Shown one piece after another: positions 10,081-19,408 of a DNA stretch of 64,000 nt (position 1 is its first letter; each line of letters starts with the position of its first letter). The stretch is from assembly GCA_013285405.1 (NCBI GenBank), contig CP053446.1, positions 2,083,985 through 2,147,984 on the forward strand, in the 5' to 3' direction. The position numbers and the translations under genes are program-made. This DNA is from Ignavibacteriota bacterium (lineage in GTDB: Bacteria > Bacteroidota > Ignavibacteria > Ignavibacteriales > Ignavibacteriaceae). Under the pieces are notes generated by a model. It was given only the letters and a program-made list of their open reading frames with translations, searched no databases and was not told the DNA's origin.

Positions 10081-11369
10081 TTAATATGATTAATATGATA
10101 ACCAAAACTATAGCTGTCATTTGTTTTTATGCGGGATTTATATTTGGTCAAACAGGTGTTATAGATAAAATAGTTGCTGTGATTGATAATGAAATTATTC
10201 TTCAGAGTGAACTTGATTTTCAGGTAGCGATTTACGCATCCCAAAGAAGTCTTGATCCAAAATCTCCTGAACTTAAAAGACACATACTCAATACGATGAT
10301 TGATGAAAAGCTGGTCTATGCGCAGGCAGAACTTGATTCTATTACTGTTACTGATGCTGAAGTATCGCAAAGAATCGAATATCAGATCAATGTTTTGAAA
10401 CAGCAATACGGATCGGAAGCAAATATTGAAAAGATGTATGGGATGAGTCTTGATAAAATAAAAAGAGAATTGCGTGATGATGTTAGAAAAAATTTGATGG
10501 TTCAACGCTTGCGTGAAAAGAATTTTGCACCTGTTGAAGCATCACGGCGTGAAGTTGAAGAATTCTACCACAATTTCAAAGATAGCCTTGGTATGATACC
10601 GGAGAAACTGCACATATTTCATATCTTCCGAAATCCAAAAACAACCGACAGGCTTAAAACACAATTACGTGAATTCGCTCAGTCTGTGCTTGACTCAATA
10701 AAGCAAGGTGCAAGTTTTGAAGATATGGCAAAAAAATATTCTGAAGATCCGGGAAGTAAAGCTTACGGTGGTGATCTTGGTTTTGTGAAGAAAGGTGTTT
10801 TCTATCCTGAGTTTGAAGCCGCTGCATTTGCACTTGAAGTTGGTGAAATCTCCGATGTTGTTGAAACTCCTGTTGGATATCACATCATTGAACTTCTGGA
10901 AAGAAGAGGTGAATCTATCAGAACCAGACATATTCTCTTCAAATTTAAAACTGATGAAGGCGCCGATCTGGAGACAATTGAATTCCTTACTGAAATCAGA
11001 GACAGTATTGTAAATGGTGTTAATACATTTCAATATTATGCAAAAAAATATAGTGAGGATAAGGAAACTGCTCCGTTTTCGGGTGATCTCGGAACTTTCT
11101 ATATAAACCAGCTTGATAAAAATCTGCTCGACGTTGTTTCCAAAATGAAGCAAGATGAAATCAGTTTCCCGAAAAGAATAGATTATGGGCAGGGTGTCTA
11201 TGGATATCATATAGTTTATCTTCAATCAAGAGTACCGCAGCATCCTGCAAGTCTCGAAGAAGATTATGCTGAACTCAAAAGACTTGCTGATGAATACAAA
11301 AAGCAGAAACAATATGATAACTGGGTTGCTTCACTCAGAGATAAGATTTACTGGGAAGTAAGGTTGTAA
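10077..11369 (+). CDS. surA: SurA-like periplasmic chaperone/peptidyl-prolyl isomerase
   Basis: A 430-residue exported protein: signal peptide ending near GFIFGQ, a SurA N-terminal domain beginning DKIVAVIDNEIILQSEL, then two parvulin domains at about residues 175-275 and 280-380. The first contains the canonical KYSEDPGSKAYGGDLGFV and VGYHIIELL signatures. SurA-type proteins escort unfolded beta-barrel precursors to the Bam complex. The ATGA overlap with the upstream lipoprotein gene supports one operon. Three near-identical in-frame ATGs (10077, 10086, 10095) leave the start uncertain by up to six codons. Confidence 0.9.
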   Translation: MINMINMITKTIAVICFYAGFIFGQTGVIDKIVAVIDNEIILQSELDFQVAIYASQRSLDPKSPELKRHILNTMIDEKLVYAQAELDSITVTDAEVSQRIEYQINVLKQQYGSEANIEKMYGMSLDKIKRELRDDVRKNLMVQRLREKNFAPVEASRREVEEFYHNFKDSLGMIPEKLHIFHIFRNPKTTDRLKTQLREFAQSVLDSIKQGASFEDMAKKYSEDPGSKAYGGDLGFVKKGVFYPEFEAAAFALEVGEISDVVETPVGYHIIELLERRGESIRTRHILFKFKTDEGADLETIEFLTEIRDSIVNGVNTFQYYAKKYSEDKETAPFSGDLGTFYINQLDKNLLDVVSKMKQDEISFPKRIDYGQGVYGYHIVYLQSRVPQHPASLEEDYAELKRLADEYKKQKQYDNWVASLRDKIYWEVRL

Positions 11370-11413
11370 TCAGAATAAAAAGATTAAGGTAAAAAGTTTT
11401 TAAGGAAATAAAT

Positions 11414-12412
11414 TTGAAAGAAAATCCTGCCGGAATAAAAGACGTTGAGCTTGTTGAGAAACTTGCTGAAAAAATCAAGAGAGTTAAATTAGAAATTGCA
11501 AAAGTAATTGTTGGTCAGGATGAAATTGTTGATCAACTTTTAATCTCATTATTTTCAAAAGGGCATTGCCTCCTCGTTGGAGTTCCCGGTCTTGCTAAAA
11601 CACTTCTGATAAAAACTGTTGCCGAAGTTCTTGATTTAAAATTTAGCAGAATACAATTCACACCTGATTTGATGCCAAGTGATATTACCGGTACTGAAAT
11701 AATTGAGGAAGATGCAGTATCGAAAAAAAGAAATTTTAAATTTATTTCAGGACCCATCTTTGCGAACATCATTCTTGCGGATGAAATAAACAGAACTCCT
11801 CCTAAAACACAAGCGGCGCTTCTTGAAGCAATGCAGGAATATAACGTAACGGCTGCCGGTGTAAAATATCAGTTACCACAACCGTTTTTTGTTTTAGCAA
11901 CACAAAATCCAATTGAGCAGGAAGGAACTTATCCTTTACCTGAAGCTCAGCTTGATAGATTTATGTTCAATCTTTGGCTTGAATATCCTTCTTTCAAAGA
12001 GGAAATAAGAATTGTTGAAACAACTACAAGCGAATACAAAGCAAAGCTTGAAAAAGTTTTAAATGCAAATGAAATACTCGAATTCCAGGAACTCGTTAGA
12101 AAAGTTCCCGTTGCTGATAATGTAGTCGAGTATGCAGTTAAAGTTGCAAATATGACCCGCCCAACAAATGGAAACTCTCCTCAATTTATTAAAGACTGGA
12201 TTACCTGGGGTGCTGGACCGAGAGCTTCTCAGTATATGATACTTGCTTCCAAAACACGTGCAGTAATTCAGGGAAGATTCACTCCGAATATTGATGATGT
12301 TAAAGTTGCAATGCTTCCTGTTCTGCGTCACAGGATTATCACTAACTTCAGTGCTGAAGCAGACGGAATAAAATCTATTGATGTGATTTCGAAACTGAGT
12401 AAGGAAGTTTGA
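11414..12412 (+). CDS. MoxR-family AAA+ ATPase
   Basis: A 332-residue AAA_3/MoxR ATPase. Walker A is GVPGLAKT, Walker B and the following segment read ILADEINRTPPKTQAALLEAMQE, and sensor 1 is ATQNP. The TTG start at 11414 is preceded by AAGGA and no in-frame ATG precedes the Walker A region. MoxR proteins act as chaperones for VWA-domain partners and are usually followed by DUF58 and Bat/VWA genes. Here the gene is followed immediately by the duplicated accessory region, so those partners are absent from this side; see findings. Confidence 0.92.
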   Translation: MKENPAGIKDVELVEKLAEKIKRVKLEIAKVIVGQDEIVDQLLISLFSKGHCLLVGVPGLAKTLLIKTVAEVLDLKFSRIQFTPDLMPSDITGTEIIEEDAVSKKRNFKFISGPIFANIILADEINRTPPKTQAALLEAMQEYNVTAAGVKYQLPQPFFVLATQNPIEQEGTYPLPEAQLDRFMFNLWLEYPSFKEEIRIVETTTSEYKAKLEKVLNANEILEFQELVRKVPVADNVVEYAVKVANMTRPTNGNSPQFIKDWITWGAGPRASQYMILASKTRAVIQGRFTPNIDDVKVAMLPVLRHRIITNFSAEADGIKSIDVISKLSKEV

Positions 12413-12468
12413 GAAAGTTAAGATCGTTCTTCCTTTAAATTATTTTTCCGACATCGTCTTTGCAATGA

Positions 12469-12992
12469 AGTAACAAATCTGTTGCCGGAAAAAGATTTTA
12501 AACTTTTTTCTTCAAAATATTTTTGAAAATCTCATTCACTCTGCTTAGCACAATAGTTGCAATATCAATTACAGGTTTTTAATTTTACGCTGTGAGTTGC
12601 TTAGAAAACTAACCCAATTTCTCGGAGAAATTGGGTTAGTAAACAATCAGTTATTCTCTTTTAACTGATGAGACAAGAAGGTGAAGATTGAAAGGTTTTT
12701 GTAAAATATTTAGTCTGTTTTCTGGAGAACATAGAAAAGGAAGACTGAAAAGCTCCTCTCCCAAGGATACCATATACTTATACATACCATTTTTTATAAA
12801 TAAACTCTTTCGGTTATATTTTTTATTTTGGCTATCGTATTTATTAAAAGGAAATACAATGAAAATAATATTTCTTGCATTTATTTCACTAACGCTAATA
12901 TCCTTAAACACCTGCGATGAAAACCCGGTTAACGGCGATAATATAAAACCCGGCAGAAGAGATTATGTTTGGACAGTGGATACACTCTTTAT
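12469..12992 (+). repeat. Left copy of the long direct repeat (upstream region plus lipoprotein leader)
   Basis: Bases 12516-12992 match 18932-19408 at a constant offset of 6416 with only a few mismatches (for example at 12658 and in the CCCAAGGAT/CCCAGGGAT stretch). Weaker similarity extends left to about 12469. The repeat covers about 340 non-coding bases, a 31-base palindrome and the first 40 or so codons of a lipoprotein gene, after which the two copies diverge sharply. Between moxR and 12469 I see only fragments resembling dispersed intergenic repeats. Confidence 0.9.
12609..12639. repeat. 31-base palindrome inside the direct repeat
   Basis: Arms CTAACCCAATTTCTC and GAGAAATTGGGTTAG flank a single central G. 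No T tract follows, so it is a poor terminator; it could be a protein-binding site or an RNA hairpin. The same palindrome lies at 19025-19055. Confidence 0.8.
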
Positions 12993-13887
12993 GCCTTTTA
13001 ACTCTTTTACAGATATAACAGGCACATCACCAACAAATGTGTGGGCTTGTGGACCCGGAGGAGATCTTGACAAAACCTTTTATCATTATAATGGACAAAG
13101 CTGGAATACTGATTTAATACCACGTCCAATTTCGCCTCTATCGGTTTCTAGCAATTCAATAAATTTTGTTTGGAGTTGTGGATTAGAAGGAAAAATTTGG
13201 AAATACTGTGGAAATGAATGGCTTGAGCAATATGTGTATTTTGCTAATACAGACACGTTAGTTGTCTTACAAGAAATCTTCGCAATTTCGGAAAACGATA
13301 TATATGCAATTGGGCAATATTTTGTGAGTAATGAAGACTATTGGGGATTGATTTTGCATTATAACAACTCTAAATGGCAAGATATGACAATTCCTAAAAT
13401 CAGAACTTTATTTACTGAAATAGGAAAAGATAAAGTTAAAGACAAACTATATTTGCGAGGACTTACCCAACAAAATCTAAATGAAAACGACTACCAGCTT
13501 TATGAAATTAATGGAACAACACTAAATGAAATAAAATCTGGTTCTCAAAACGATGATGAGTTTGGGAATATTTTTGTACTAGGTTCTCATATATACTTTA
13601 TAATAGGCTATGACTTTTTCAAATTTAATGGAAATGATTTTTTAAAAATTGGAAGACTTTCAGATGACCCAAAATTTCTTCACGTGGGTTGGGGAAGAAA
13701 TGAAAAGGATATTTTTCTTGGAATGAGAGATGGCATAGCTCACTATAATGGCGATAGCACGGTTTATCTGTATCAGACACCAAATAATGTTTTTGTTAGG
13801 GCAGGTATAGTGTTTGAGAATGAAATTTTTTTTATAGGGAGAGATTCTTACGGAAACAATCTCATGTTTCATGGGAAATTAAATTAA
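12859..13887 (+). CDS. Lipoprotein with propeller-like repeats (copy A)
   Basis: A 342-residue protein. I start it at the ATG at 12859, preceded by AAAAGGAAATACA, because this gives a normal lipoprotein signal (basic MK, hydrophobic core, lipobox SLNTC); an in-frame extension to 12688 adds an unlikely second leader. The mature part repeats motifs of the kind SPTNVWACG...HYNGQSW and EKDIFLGMRDGIAHYNG, the spacing expected of a beta-propeller-like fold. The first 40 residues are almost identical to copy B at 19275, while the remainder shows only distant homology. It precedes a surface-protein gene and a structured intergenic element, as copy B does. Function not recognised; probably an outer-membrane-anchored binding protein. 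Confidence 0.75.
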   Translation: MKIIFLAFISLTLISLNTCDENPVNGDNIKPGRRDYVWTVDTLFMPFNSFTDITGTSPTNVWACGPGGDLDKTFYHYNGQSWNTDLIPRPISPLSVSSNSINFVWSCGLEGKIWKYCGNEWLEQYVYFANTDTLVVLQEIFAISENDIYAIGQYFVSNEDYWGLILHYNNSKWQDMTIPKIRTLFTEIGKDKVKDKLYLRGLTQQNLNENDYQLYEINGTTLNEIKSGSQNDDEFGNIFVLGSHIYFIIGYDFFKFNGNDFLKIGRLSDDPKFLHVGWGRNEKDIFLGMRDGIAHYNGDSTVYLYQTPNNVFVRAGIVFENEIFFIGRDSYGNNLMFHGKLN

Positions 13888-13931
13888 CAAAAGAGGAGTT
13901 GATGCAGCTAGAAAAAACCTTTAATTAACAA

Positions 13932-14029
13932 GAGACAATGTTGCAGCATTGCCTCTCATAAATTGAATAATCCTCTAAGGCTGGCACCCTTAAGTTATTA
14001 CTCAAAGAGTAATCGGGATTATTCTTTTT
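13932..14029. ncRNA. Structured intergenic element, copy 1 (multi-stem, possible terminator or leader)
   Basis: A hairpin (GAGACAATG 13932-13940 with CATTGCCTC 13947-13955) is followed by a long-range stem, GAATAATCC 13965-13973 with GGATTATTC 14016-14024. That stem encloses two hairpins: AAGG/CCTT with loop CTGGCAC, and ATTACTC/GAGTAAT with loop AAA. A T tract follows on the plus strand. Copy 2 at 20364-20466 has the same architecture with different paired bases. It may be a terminator between the two genes, a leader of the downstream gene, or part of a minus-strand transcript. Confidence 0.6.
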
Positions 14030-14062
14030 AAATATAACATTTTTTTAAGAAAGGGCAGACAT

Positions 14063-15301
14063 ATGAACACTCTTAAATTATTCTTTGTCGTTTTCTTGCT
14101 TTGCTCATCAATTTTTCCGCAGACATATACGTATGAAGAATATCCGACCGTAATTCAGGAAATTGAGAGATATTATGACGGTAGTTATAAATATAACAGG
14201 GATTCTCAGCTATTTGACAATAATGCCTGGGCTGGAAAAAATGGAGCAATTTTGACTATGAACACTTTCAGGTTAATCTATACCTGGGTTCTCAATATTC
14301 CGCAGAACGCGAATATAACTTCTGCGATTTTATATTTTGGCGGTACTACGCATTCAAATGCTCAGCACCCAATTGTTGACATACAGTGGCAGATAAAGAA
14401 ATTTCCTAACGATAAATTTAATGCTCAACCAAGCGAACAATGGAATGCTATAACATCATCTGATGTATTAAGAAATGAAGTACATGCTTTAAGTACTCAA
14501 TTTGAAGGTTCACCTACTTTAGATCAAACATTTCTCACTTATATTCAAAACGGTCTTTCTACTCAAAGGCTTCATATTTCTATTCGGGGAACAGATGAAG
14601 AAACCTGGGGAAATAATCGCAATGTTCATTACATTGACTATAAGTATTCAGGTCACAATGTTTGGAGTGCCTTAAAAATTAAAATCAATTATACGATTCC
14701 TACCCCGCAGATTGATTTAACAGCTCAAAACAATTTTATTTATGGTACTATTAAAACAGGAGTAAATGAACCACCAGTTCAACGCAATAGTCCTTTTACC
14801 TTCTCAGCACAGACTGGACAAACAGTAAACCTTGAAGCTCAGAATCAACCTTATGGTGGTTATGAAAGAGTTTGGAATAATAATGCTCCTCTTAATCATA
14901 GCAATTGGCTGAGGAGTGGTGCATTCTTTTCTAACATAATTAATCCAAGTTTTACGGTTGCACAGAATGATAATGATGCAGTTTATGAGGCAGGTCTCCG
15001 TCAAAACTACAAGATAGACCAAACCCATAAAACAGAGTTTGATGGAAACCAGACTCAACAAAACACTGCCTGGATAGTAGAGCAAAACTCAGGTAATATT
15101 TCAACCCAGTCATTTCGTTTAATCAACGGGAAGAATTATCTTTTTGCAGGCTGGGAAGATAATTTATCGCTCGGAACTTCAAGGAATATTACACCAACTG
15201 ATAATGAGGTGTACGATGTACTTTACAAATACCCTCACCATTCTAATACTACGACGGCTTATCAAAATCCCGGAGGGAAGAATGAAAACTTACTTGCCTG
15301 A
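14063..15301 (+). pseudogene. Truncated secreted surface protein (copy 1)
   Basis: A 412-residue remnant with a signal peptide (ends FPQ) and an AAGAAAGGG ribosome binding site. It parallels the gene at 20579: DNRLR-type N-terminal beta domain with IPQNANITSAILYFGG, a second beta domain starting near PTPQIDLTAQNN, then a block from about residue 313 nearly identical to the other copy (IDQTHKTEFDGNQTQQN). At the shared sequence YQNPG the reading frame runs into unrelated sequence and stops ten codons later. It therefore lacks roughly 580 residues, including the type IX sorting domain, and is unlikely to be surface-exported normally. Confidence 0.75.
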
Positions 15302-16312
15302 AATCAGTCTTTATTTTTTCATCCTCTTTTTAATCTCTCAACAGTTGGCGTATTATTTTTTATTTTGCTATAAGATTTTAACAAAACAGGTAACTGCTAT
15401 GCTTGATAAAACAATTCTTCCATTTCTTTTATTACTTTTCTTTACAATCGGTTGTAATTCAGTAGAACCACCACCCAATGGTAATAGTGTTGATACTACA
15501 AGCCACAATTTTACTTGGCAAAACTGGACATTTGGCGAGCACAGCAGCAGTGTGATTTACGATGTTGCAATCATTGATGAAAACAATATCTGGGCGGTCG
15601 GAGAAATTTATTTGAATGATTCTCTTGGGCAGCCAGATCCAATTGCATATAACGCTACTTATTGGGATGGAAATGAGTGGAAGTTAATCAGGATAATGAC
15701 AAATGCTTGTGGTGGTGTAGTCTATCCTCCCATTCAAGCAATTTTTGATTTTTCGTCGAACGATATATTATTTGCTCATATTGATGGCAGTATTTCTCAT
15801 TTTAATGGAACAGAATTTAATAATGATTGTTCTTTAATCACGCAATTAAACGGATCGGCCTATAGAATGTGGGGGAAGACTAAGGATGATTTCTACGTAG
15901 TAAGTGGAAACGGATTTATAGCCCATTATCAAAACGACAATTGGACTAGCATAGAAAGCGGAACAGATTTAGATATTTATGATATATGGGGAGATTACAA
16001 TACTATCAATGGAACTTATGATATTATTGCAGTTGCTGCAAAACAGTTTGTTAATTATGATAAAAAGATATTTAGAATTAATGGAAACACAGTTCAAAAC
16101 ATACTAACTGATTCAATCCCATACAGTATCCACGGAGTTTGGTTTAAGAGCGGGAAAAAATATTTCGTTGCTGGGGCAGGTCTCTATTCAAAAAACAATG
16201 TCAACTCAACTTCACAATGGGGGCTGCTACATCCCGGTGATATTAATTATTATCTGTATTGTATTGGTTCAGCGGAAAATGGAATTTCTGGTTAGTTAAG
16301 TAAGGTAGAAAA

Positions 16313-17273
16313 TCAACTGACATTTCTTACCTCAATTCTTTTCAGTTTGGCTTCATTAAGTTTCATTTCTCTTAGCTCTAATTTTTCTTCAACTCTGCTA
16401 AACAGAAAATCTTCGGGAGTTAAATAAAACAACGAACTGTGAAGTCGTTCAGTATTGTAGTAATCAATATAAGAGGAAATCTGTTTACGTGCATCATCAA
16501 GATTTATTAAAGAAGATTTCATTAAGCAGTCCTGATGAATAGTTCTGTGGTAACGTTCAATCTTTCCGTTGCTCTGAGGATATGCAATAGAGGTTCTGAT
16601 GTGCTGTAATCCAGCTTGCTTCAGATATTCAGCAAAATCTTTGGAAATAAACTGAGGACCGTTATCAGAAATAATTCTTGGTTTATAACCGGGATATTTT
16701 TCTAAAGCTCTCTGCAAGGTTATCTGAACATCAAATTGCTGCATATTCTGCCTAAGCTCGTGATGAACAATATATCGGGAGTAACCATCAATAACAGAAA
16801 TAAGAAACAGAAACGTTCCGTGATAATTAACGTACTTAATATCTGTATGCCAATGCTGATGAACTGCTGCTGGCTGATTAAAGCCATCTCCTTTAGAAGA
16901 TCGTTTAACTTTATTCCATCTGTTAAGCAGCCCTGCTGCTTTAAGAACTCTGTAAGTAGTAGCCGGAGATACAGCAGCAGCATTATCATCAATCATCATA
17001 TAAGTAAGCCGTCTGTAACCTTCACCCGGATGATCTTTAGCATAACTGATAATAGTTTCTTTCTCCCAATCAAGGCACCCAATGCCCTCTGGGAGTTTTA
17101 CCGTTATGGTTATTAGAGATTCCTTTTCTATCAATCCAGGAATAATATTTACTGTAATTTATTCCTATAAGGCGAATCATTCCTTTAAGAGAAATATCAG
17201 CCTTAGCTCTGATGAGATTTATAAAATCAATTACATTATCTCGTATATCCGGTTCAACCCATTGCCCGGTCAT
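16313..17273 (-). pseudogene. IS3-family OrfB transposase, frameshifted
   Basis: OrfB starts at ATG 17273 (MTGQWVEPD), overlapping the orfA stop by four bases. After about 67 codons an extra base turns HSCLDWEKE into HWVP and a stop. The remaining frame to 16313 keeps the DDE integrase core, with TDIKYVNYHG, SDNGPQF and SNGKIERYHRT carrying the three acidic residues. The intact version is in copy 2. This copy cannot make full transposase unless a second compensating shift occurs. Confidence 0.9.
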
Positions 17274-17596
17274 ATTTCCCCATCTATACTTTTTTTTATA
17301 TCTATGTTTTCTTTAAGCAGAATAGCAATTGCTTCATCCCGGTCTCTCAGTTTAGATTCAAGTTTTTCTATCTTTTTTTGTTCAATAGTAGTTTGTTTAT
17401 TATTTACTGCTTTTGTTTGAAAAATATCTTTTGCTCCTTCAAAAAGCTTTTTCTTCCAGTTATATATATCATTGGGGTGAACATAGTATTTTTCTGCAAG
17501 CTGGCTGATGGGAATATTGTTTTCAAGAAGTTCTCTAAGAATAAGAACTTTCTGCTCAGGTGAATAAAATTTTCTTTCTCTTTTTGTTTCGGACAT
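17270..17596 (-). CDS. IS3-family OrfA (HTH protein)
   Basis: A 108-residue protein with an N-terminal helix-turn-helix (YSPEQKVLILRELLENN, then ISQLAEKYYVHPNDIYNWKK) and a coiled-coil leucine-zipper-like tail, as usual for IS3-family OrfA. It ends after an A8G run, a sequence on which IS3-family elements commonly shift frame to make the OrfAB fusion. In copy 2 the run is one A longer and the fusion is direct. Confidence 0.9.
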   Translation of the reverse strand: MSETKRERKFYSPEQKVLILRELLENNIPISQLAEKYYVHPNDIYNWKKKLFEGAKDIFQTKAVNNKQTTIEQKKIEKLESKLRDRDEAIAILLKENIDIKKSIDGEI

Positions 17597-17905
17597 TGAA
17601 ATTTTCCTTTCTGTTTACATTAATACAAATTTAGGAAATTCCATTTCCGTCTGAAGCATTACAGTATGCCATAAGAGGACAAGAAACAAATGATTTGTTT
17701 ACTTGCGGAGCTTTTGGTGAAACAATTCACTATAATGGAAATACGTGGAAGAGTTTTATTAATGAAACGGCAATATCAAATGGTGCATTTAATAATATCG
17801 ATTTTAACAAAGATATTGTAGTGGCTGTGGGGTATGACAGCCCCAAAGCAGTAATAAAAATGGGAACCAGATAAATTAAGTATTAACAATTAAAAGGGAG
17901 AACTT

Positions 17906-18964
17906 ATGAAATCGAATATTTTATTTTTCATCACTTTTGTTATCCTAAATTTATGTGTTTTTGCACAGGAAGAACCGGAAAGCATATGTGAACCCGATGA
18001 CAGAGTTTCGTCAATCGATCCATCCATCGGAAGAATAATTCTTACAGGTTTTACAAATGGTTGCGCAACTGGATTTATAATTCCAAATGGAAAAATTGTC
18101 ACAGCAGGGCATGTAATAAGTGAAGACATTGTGGATGGAGATTGGATTGAATTCAATGTTAAGCCATCTTTACCGAATGGTGATTTACAGTATTCTGATC
18201 CGGAAGATAAATATATGATTGATATGAACAGCATTTCATATCAATATGAAGGACTTAATGCAAGTGGTTATGGTAAAGACTGGGCGGTTTTTTCAGTATT
18301 TCCAAATTCAATAACTGGTTTAACACCTATCCAAGCACAGCAATCTTATAAAATTGCTAAAAAAACTTATACACCAGGAAGTATTATTAGAATTACATGA
18401 TATGGTGCGGATGATGGCATAATGAATGGTGTTCAACAAACTGCTACCGGTACCTATGAAGGTTATGGGCCTGAATCAAACTTTTTTAAATACAAAACTG
18501 ACACTAATCCTGGTAATTCGGGTAGTCCTATTATTGATGAATCAACAGGCATAGTTATAGGGGTGCATTGTCAGGGGCAATGTGCGGGGTTTGGATGGAA
18601 TGGGGGCACTAGCTTTACAAACACCGACTTTTGGAATTCAGTAAACCTGGGGGATATCGTAACCATTGACCAAAAAAGAGAAAATGGGACTAGGTTATCG
18701 GGAACAAATATTTCACACTATGAAAAAAGGTTTGTTACTGATGAATTTCTTGATTATCAAATTCCGTCAAACTATGGAATATATTTTCAATTTAATAAAA
18801 ACAATACAGAAACTTTCAGAGGATTACAGGATTTAGTAACCTCTCCAACGACAGAAAAATATTATCAATGGAACAACTTGAATGCGGTAACAAATCTGTC
18901 GCCGGGAAAAATTTTTAAGATTTTTCTTGAGAATATTTTTGAAAATCTCATTCACTCTGCTTAG
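17906..18964 (+). pseudogene. Secreted trypsin/V8-like serine protease, nonsense-interrupted and with a chimeric end
   Basis: Signal peptide ending in VFAQ with an AAAAGGGAG ribosome binding site. The catalytic residues are present: His69 in TAGHV, Asp125 in KDWAV and Ser205 in GNSGSP. Codon 165 is TGA where related proteases have Gly in an ITGYG motif (GGA to TGA), splitting the frame into 17906-18400 and 18422-18964. The 3' end runs into the right-hand long direct repeat near 18884, so the expected C terminus, probably including a sorting domain, has been lost. It directly follows lipoprotein C. Confidence 0.82.
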
Positions 18965-19408
18965 CACAATAGTTGCAATATCAATTACAGGTTTTTAATT
19001 TTACGCTGTGAGTTGCTTAGAAAACTAACCCAATTTCTCGGAGAAATTGGGTTAGTAAACAATCAGTTATTCTCATTTAACTGATGAGACAAGAAGGTGA
19101 AGATTGAAAGGTTTTTGTAAAATATTTAGTCTGTTTTCTGGAGAACATAGAAAAGGAAGACTGAAAAGCTCCTCTCCCAGGGATACCATATACTTATACA
19201 TACCATTTTTTATAAATAAACTCTTTCGGTTATATTTTTTATTTTGGCTATCGTATTTATTAAAAGGAAATACAATGAAAATAATATTTCTTGCATTTAT
19301 TTCACTAACGCTAATATCCTTAAACACCTGCGATGAAAACCCGGTTAACGGCGATAATATAAAACCCGGCAGAAGAGATTATGTGTGGACTGTGGATACA
19401 TTAGCTGG
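18884..19408 (+). repeat. Right copy of the long direct repeat
   Basis: The partner of 12469-12992 at offset 6416. Its left edge lies inside the protease reading frame (GGTAACAAATCTG..GCCGG is also recognisable at the left copy). This suggests that the left copy too once followed a protease gene and that the unit was tandemly duplicated. Confidence 0.9.
19025..19055. repeat. 31-base palindrome, second copy
   Basis: Identical to 12609-12639, with 15-base arms around one central base, at the same distance upstream of a lipoprotein start. Confidence 0.8.

Larger units (their letters stand above)
16260..17663 (-). mobile_element. IS3-family insertion sequence, copy 1 (inactive)
   Basis: 1404 bases, with transposase genes on the minus strand. 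The imperfect terminal inverted repeats begin TGTATTGGTTCAGCGG on the left and, read inward from the right end, TGTAATGCTTCAGACGG; the similarity continues for about 30 bases. The flanking direct repeat is GTAT (16256-16259 and 17664-17667). It is nearly identical to copy 2 at 22988-24391. It differs by an 8-A instead of 9-A run at the orfA/orfB junction and by a one-base insertion near 17074-17082 that breaks orfB. Confidence 0.93.
15399..17874 (+). pseudogene. Propeller-like lipoprotein gene (copy C) interrupted by an IS
   Basis: Start ATG at 15399 gives a lipoprotein signal with lipobox TIGC. Coding sequence runs to 16259, is interrupted by the IS at 16260-17663, and resumes in the same frame at 17668 once one copy of the 4-base duplication GTAT is removed, ending with TAA at 17872-17874. 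The restored product would be 355 residues, close to copies A (342) and B (348), with repeats such as ENNIWAVGE, GNGFIAHYQNDNW and GAFGETIHYNGNTW. The seamless reconstruction shows that the insertion is recent. An ATG at 15282 lies in frame upstream but is less likely. Confidence 0.85.

Noticed and set aside
12688..12858. In-frame 57-codon N-terminal extension of lipoproteins A and B
   Set aside because: The internal ATG has a good ribosome binding site and a complete lipoprotein signal; the extension would bury the lipobox in mid-protein.
18398..18400. TGA at 18398 as a selenocysteine or reassigned codon
   Set aside because: The flanking motif expects Gly, another gene nearby has TAG, and housekeeping genes here (for example tsf, frr and dnaB frames) show no in-frame TGA; nonsense mutation is simpler.
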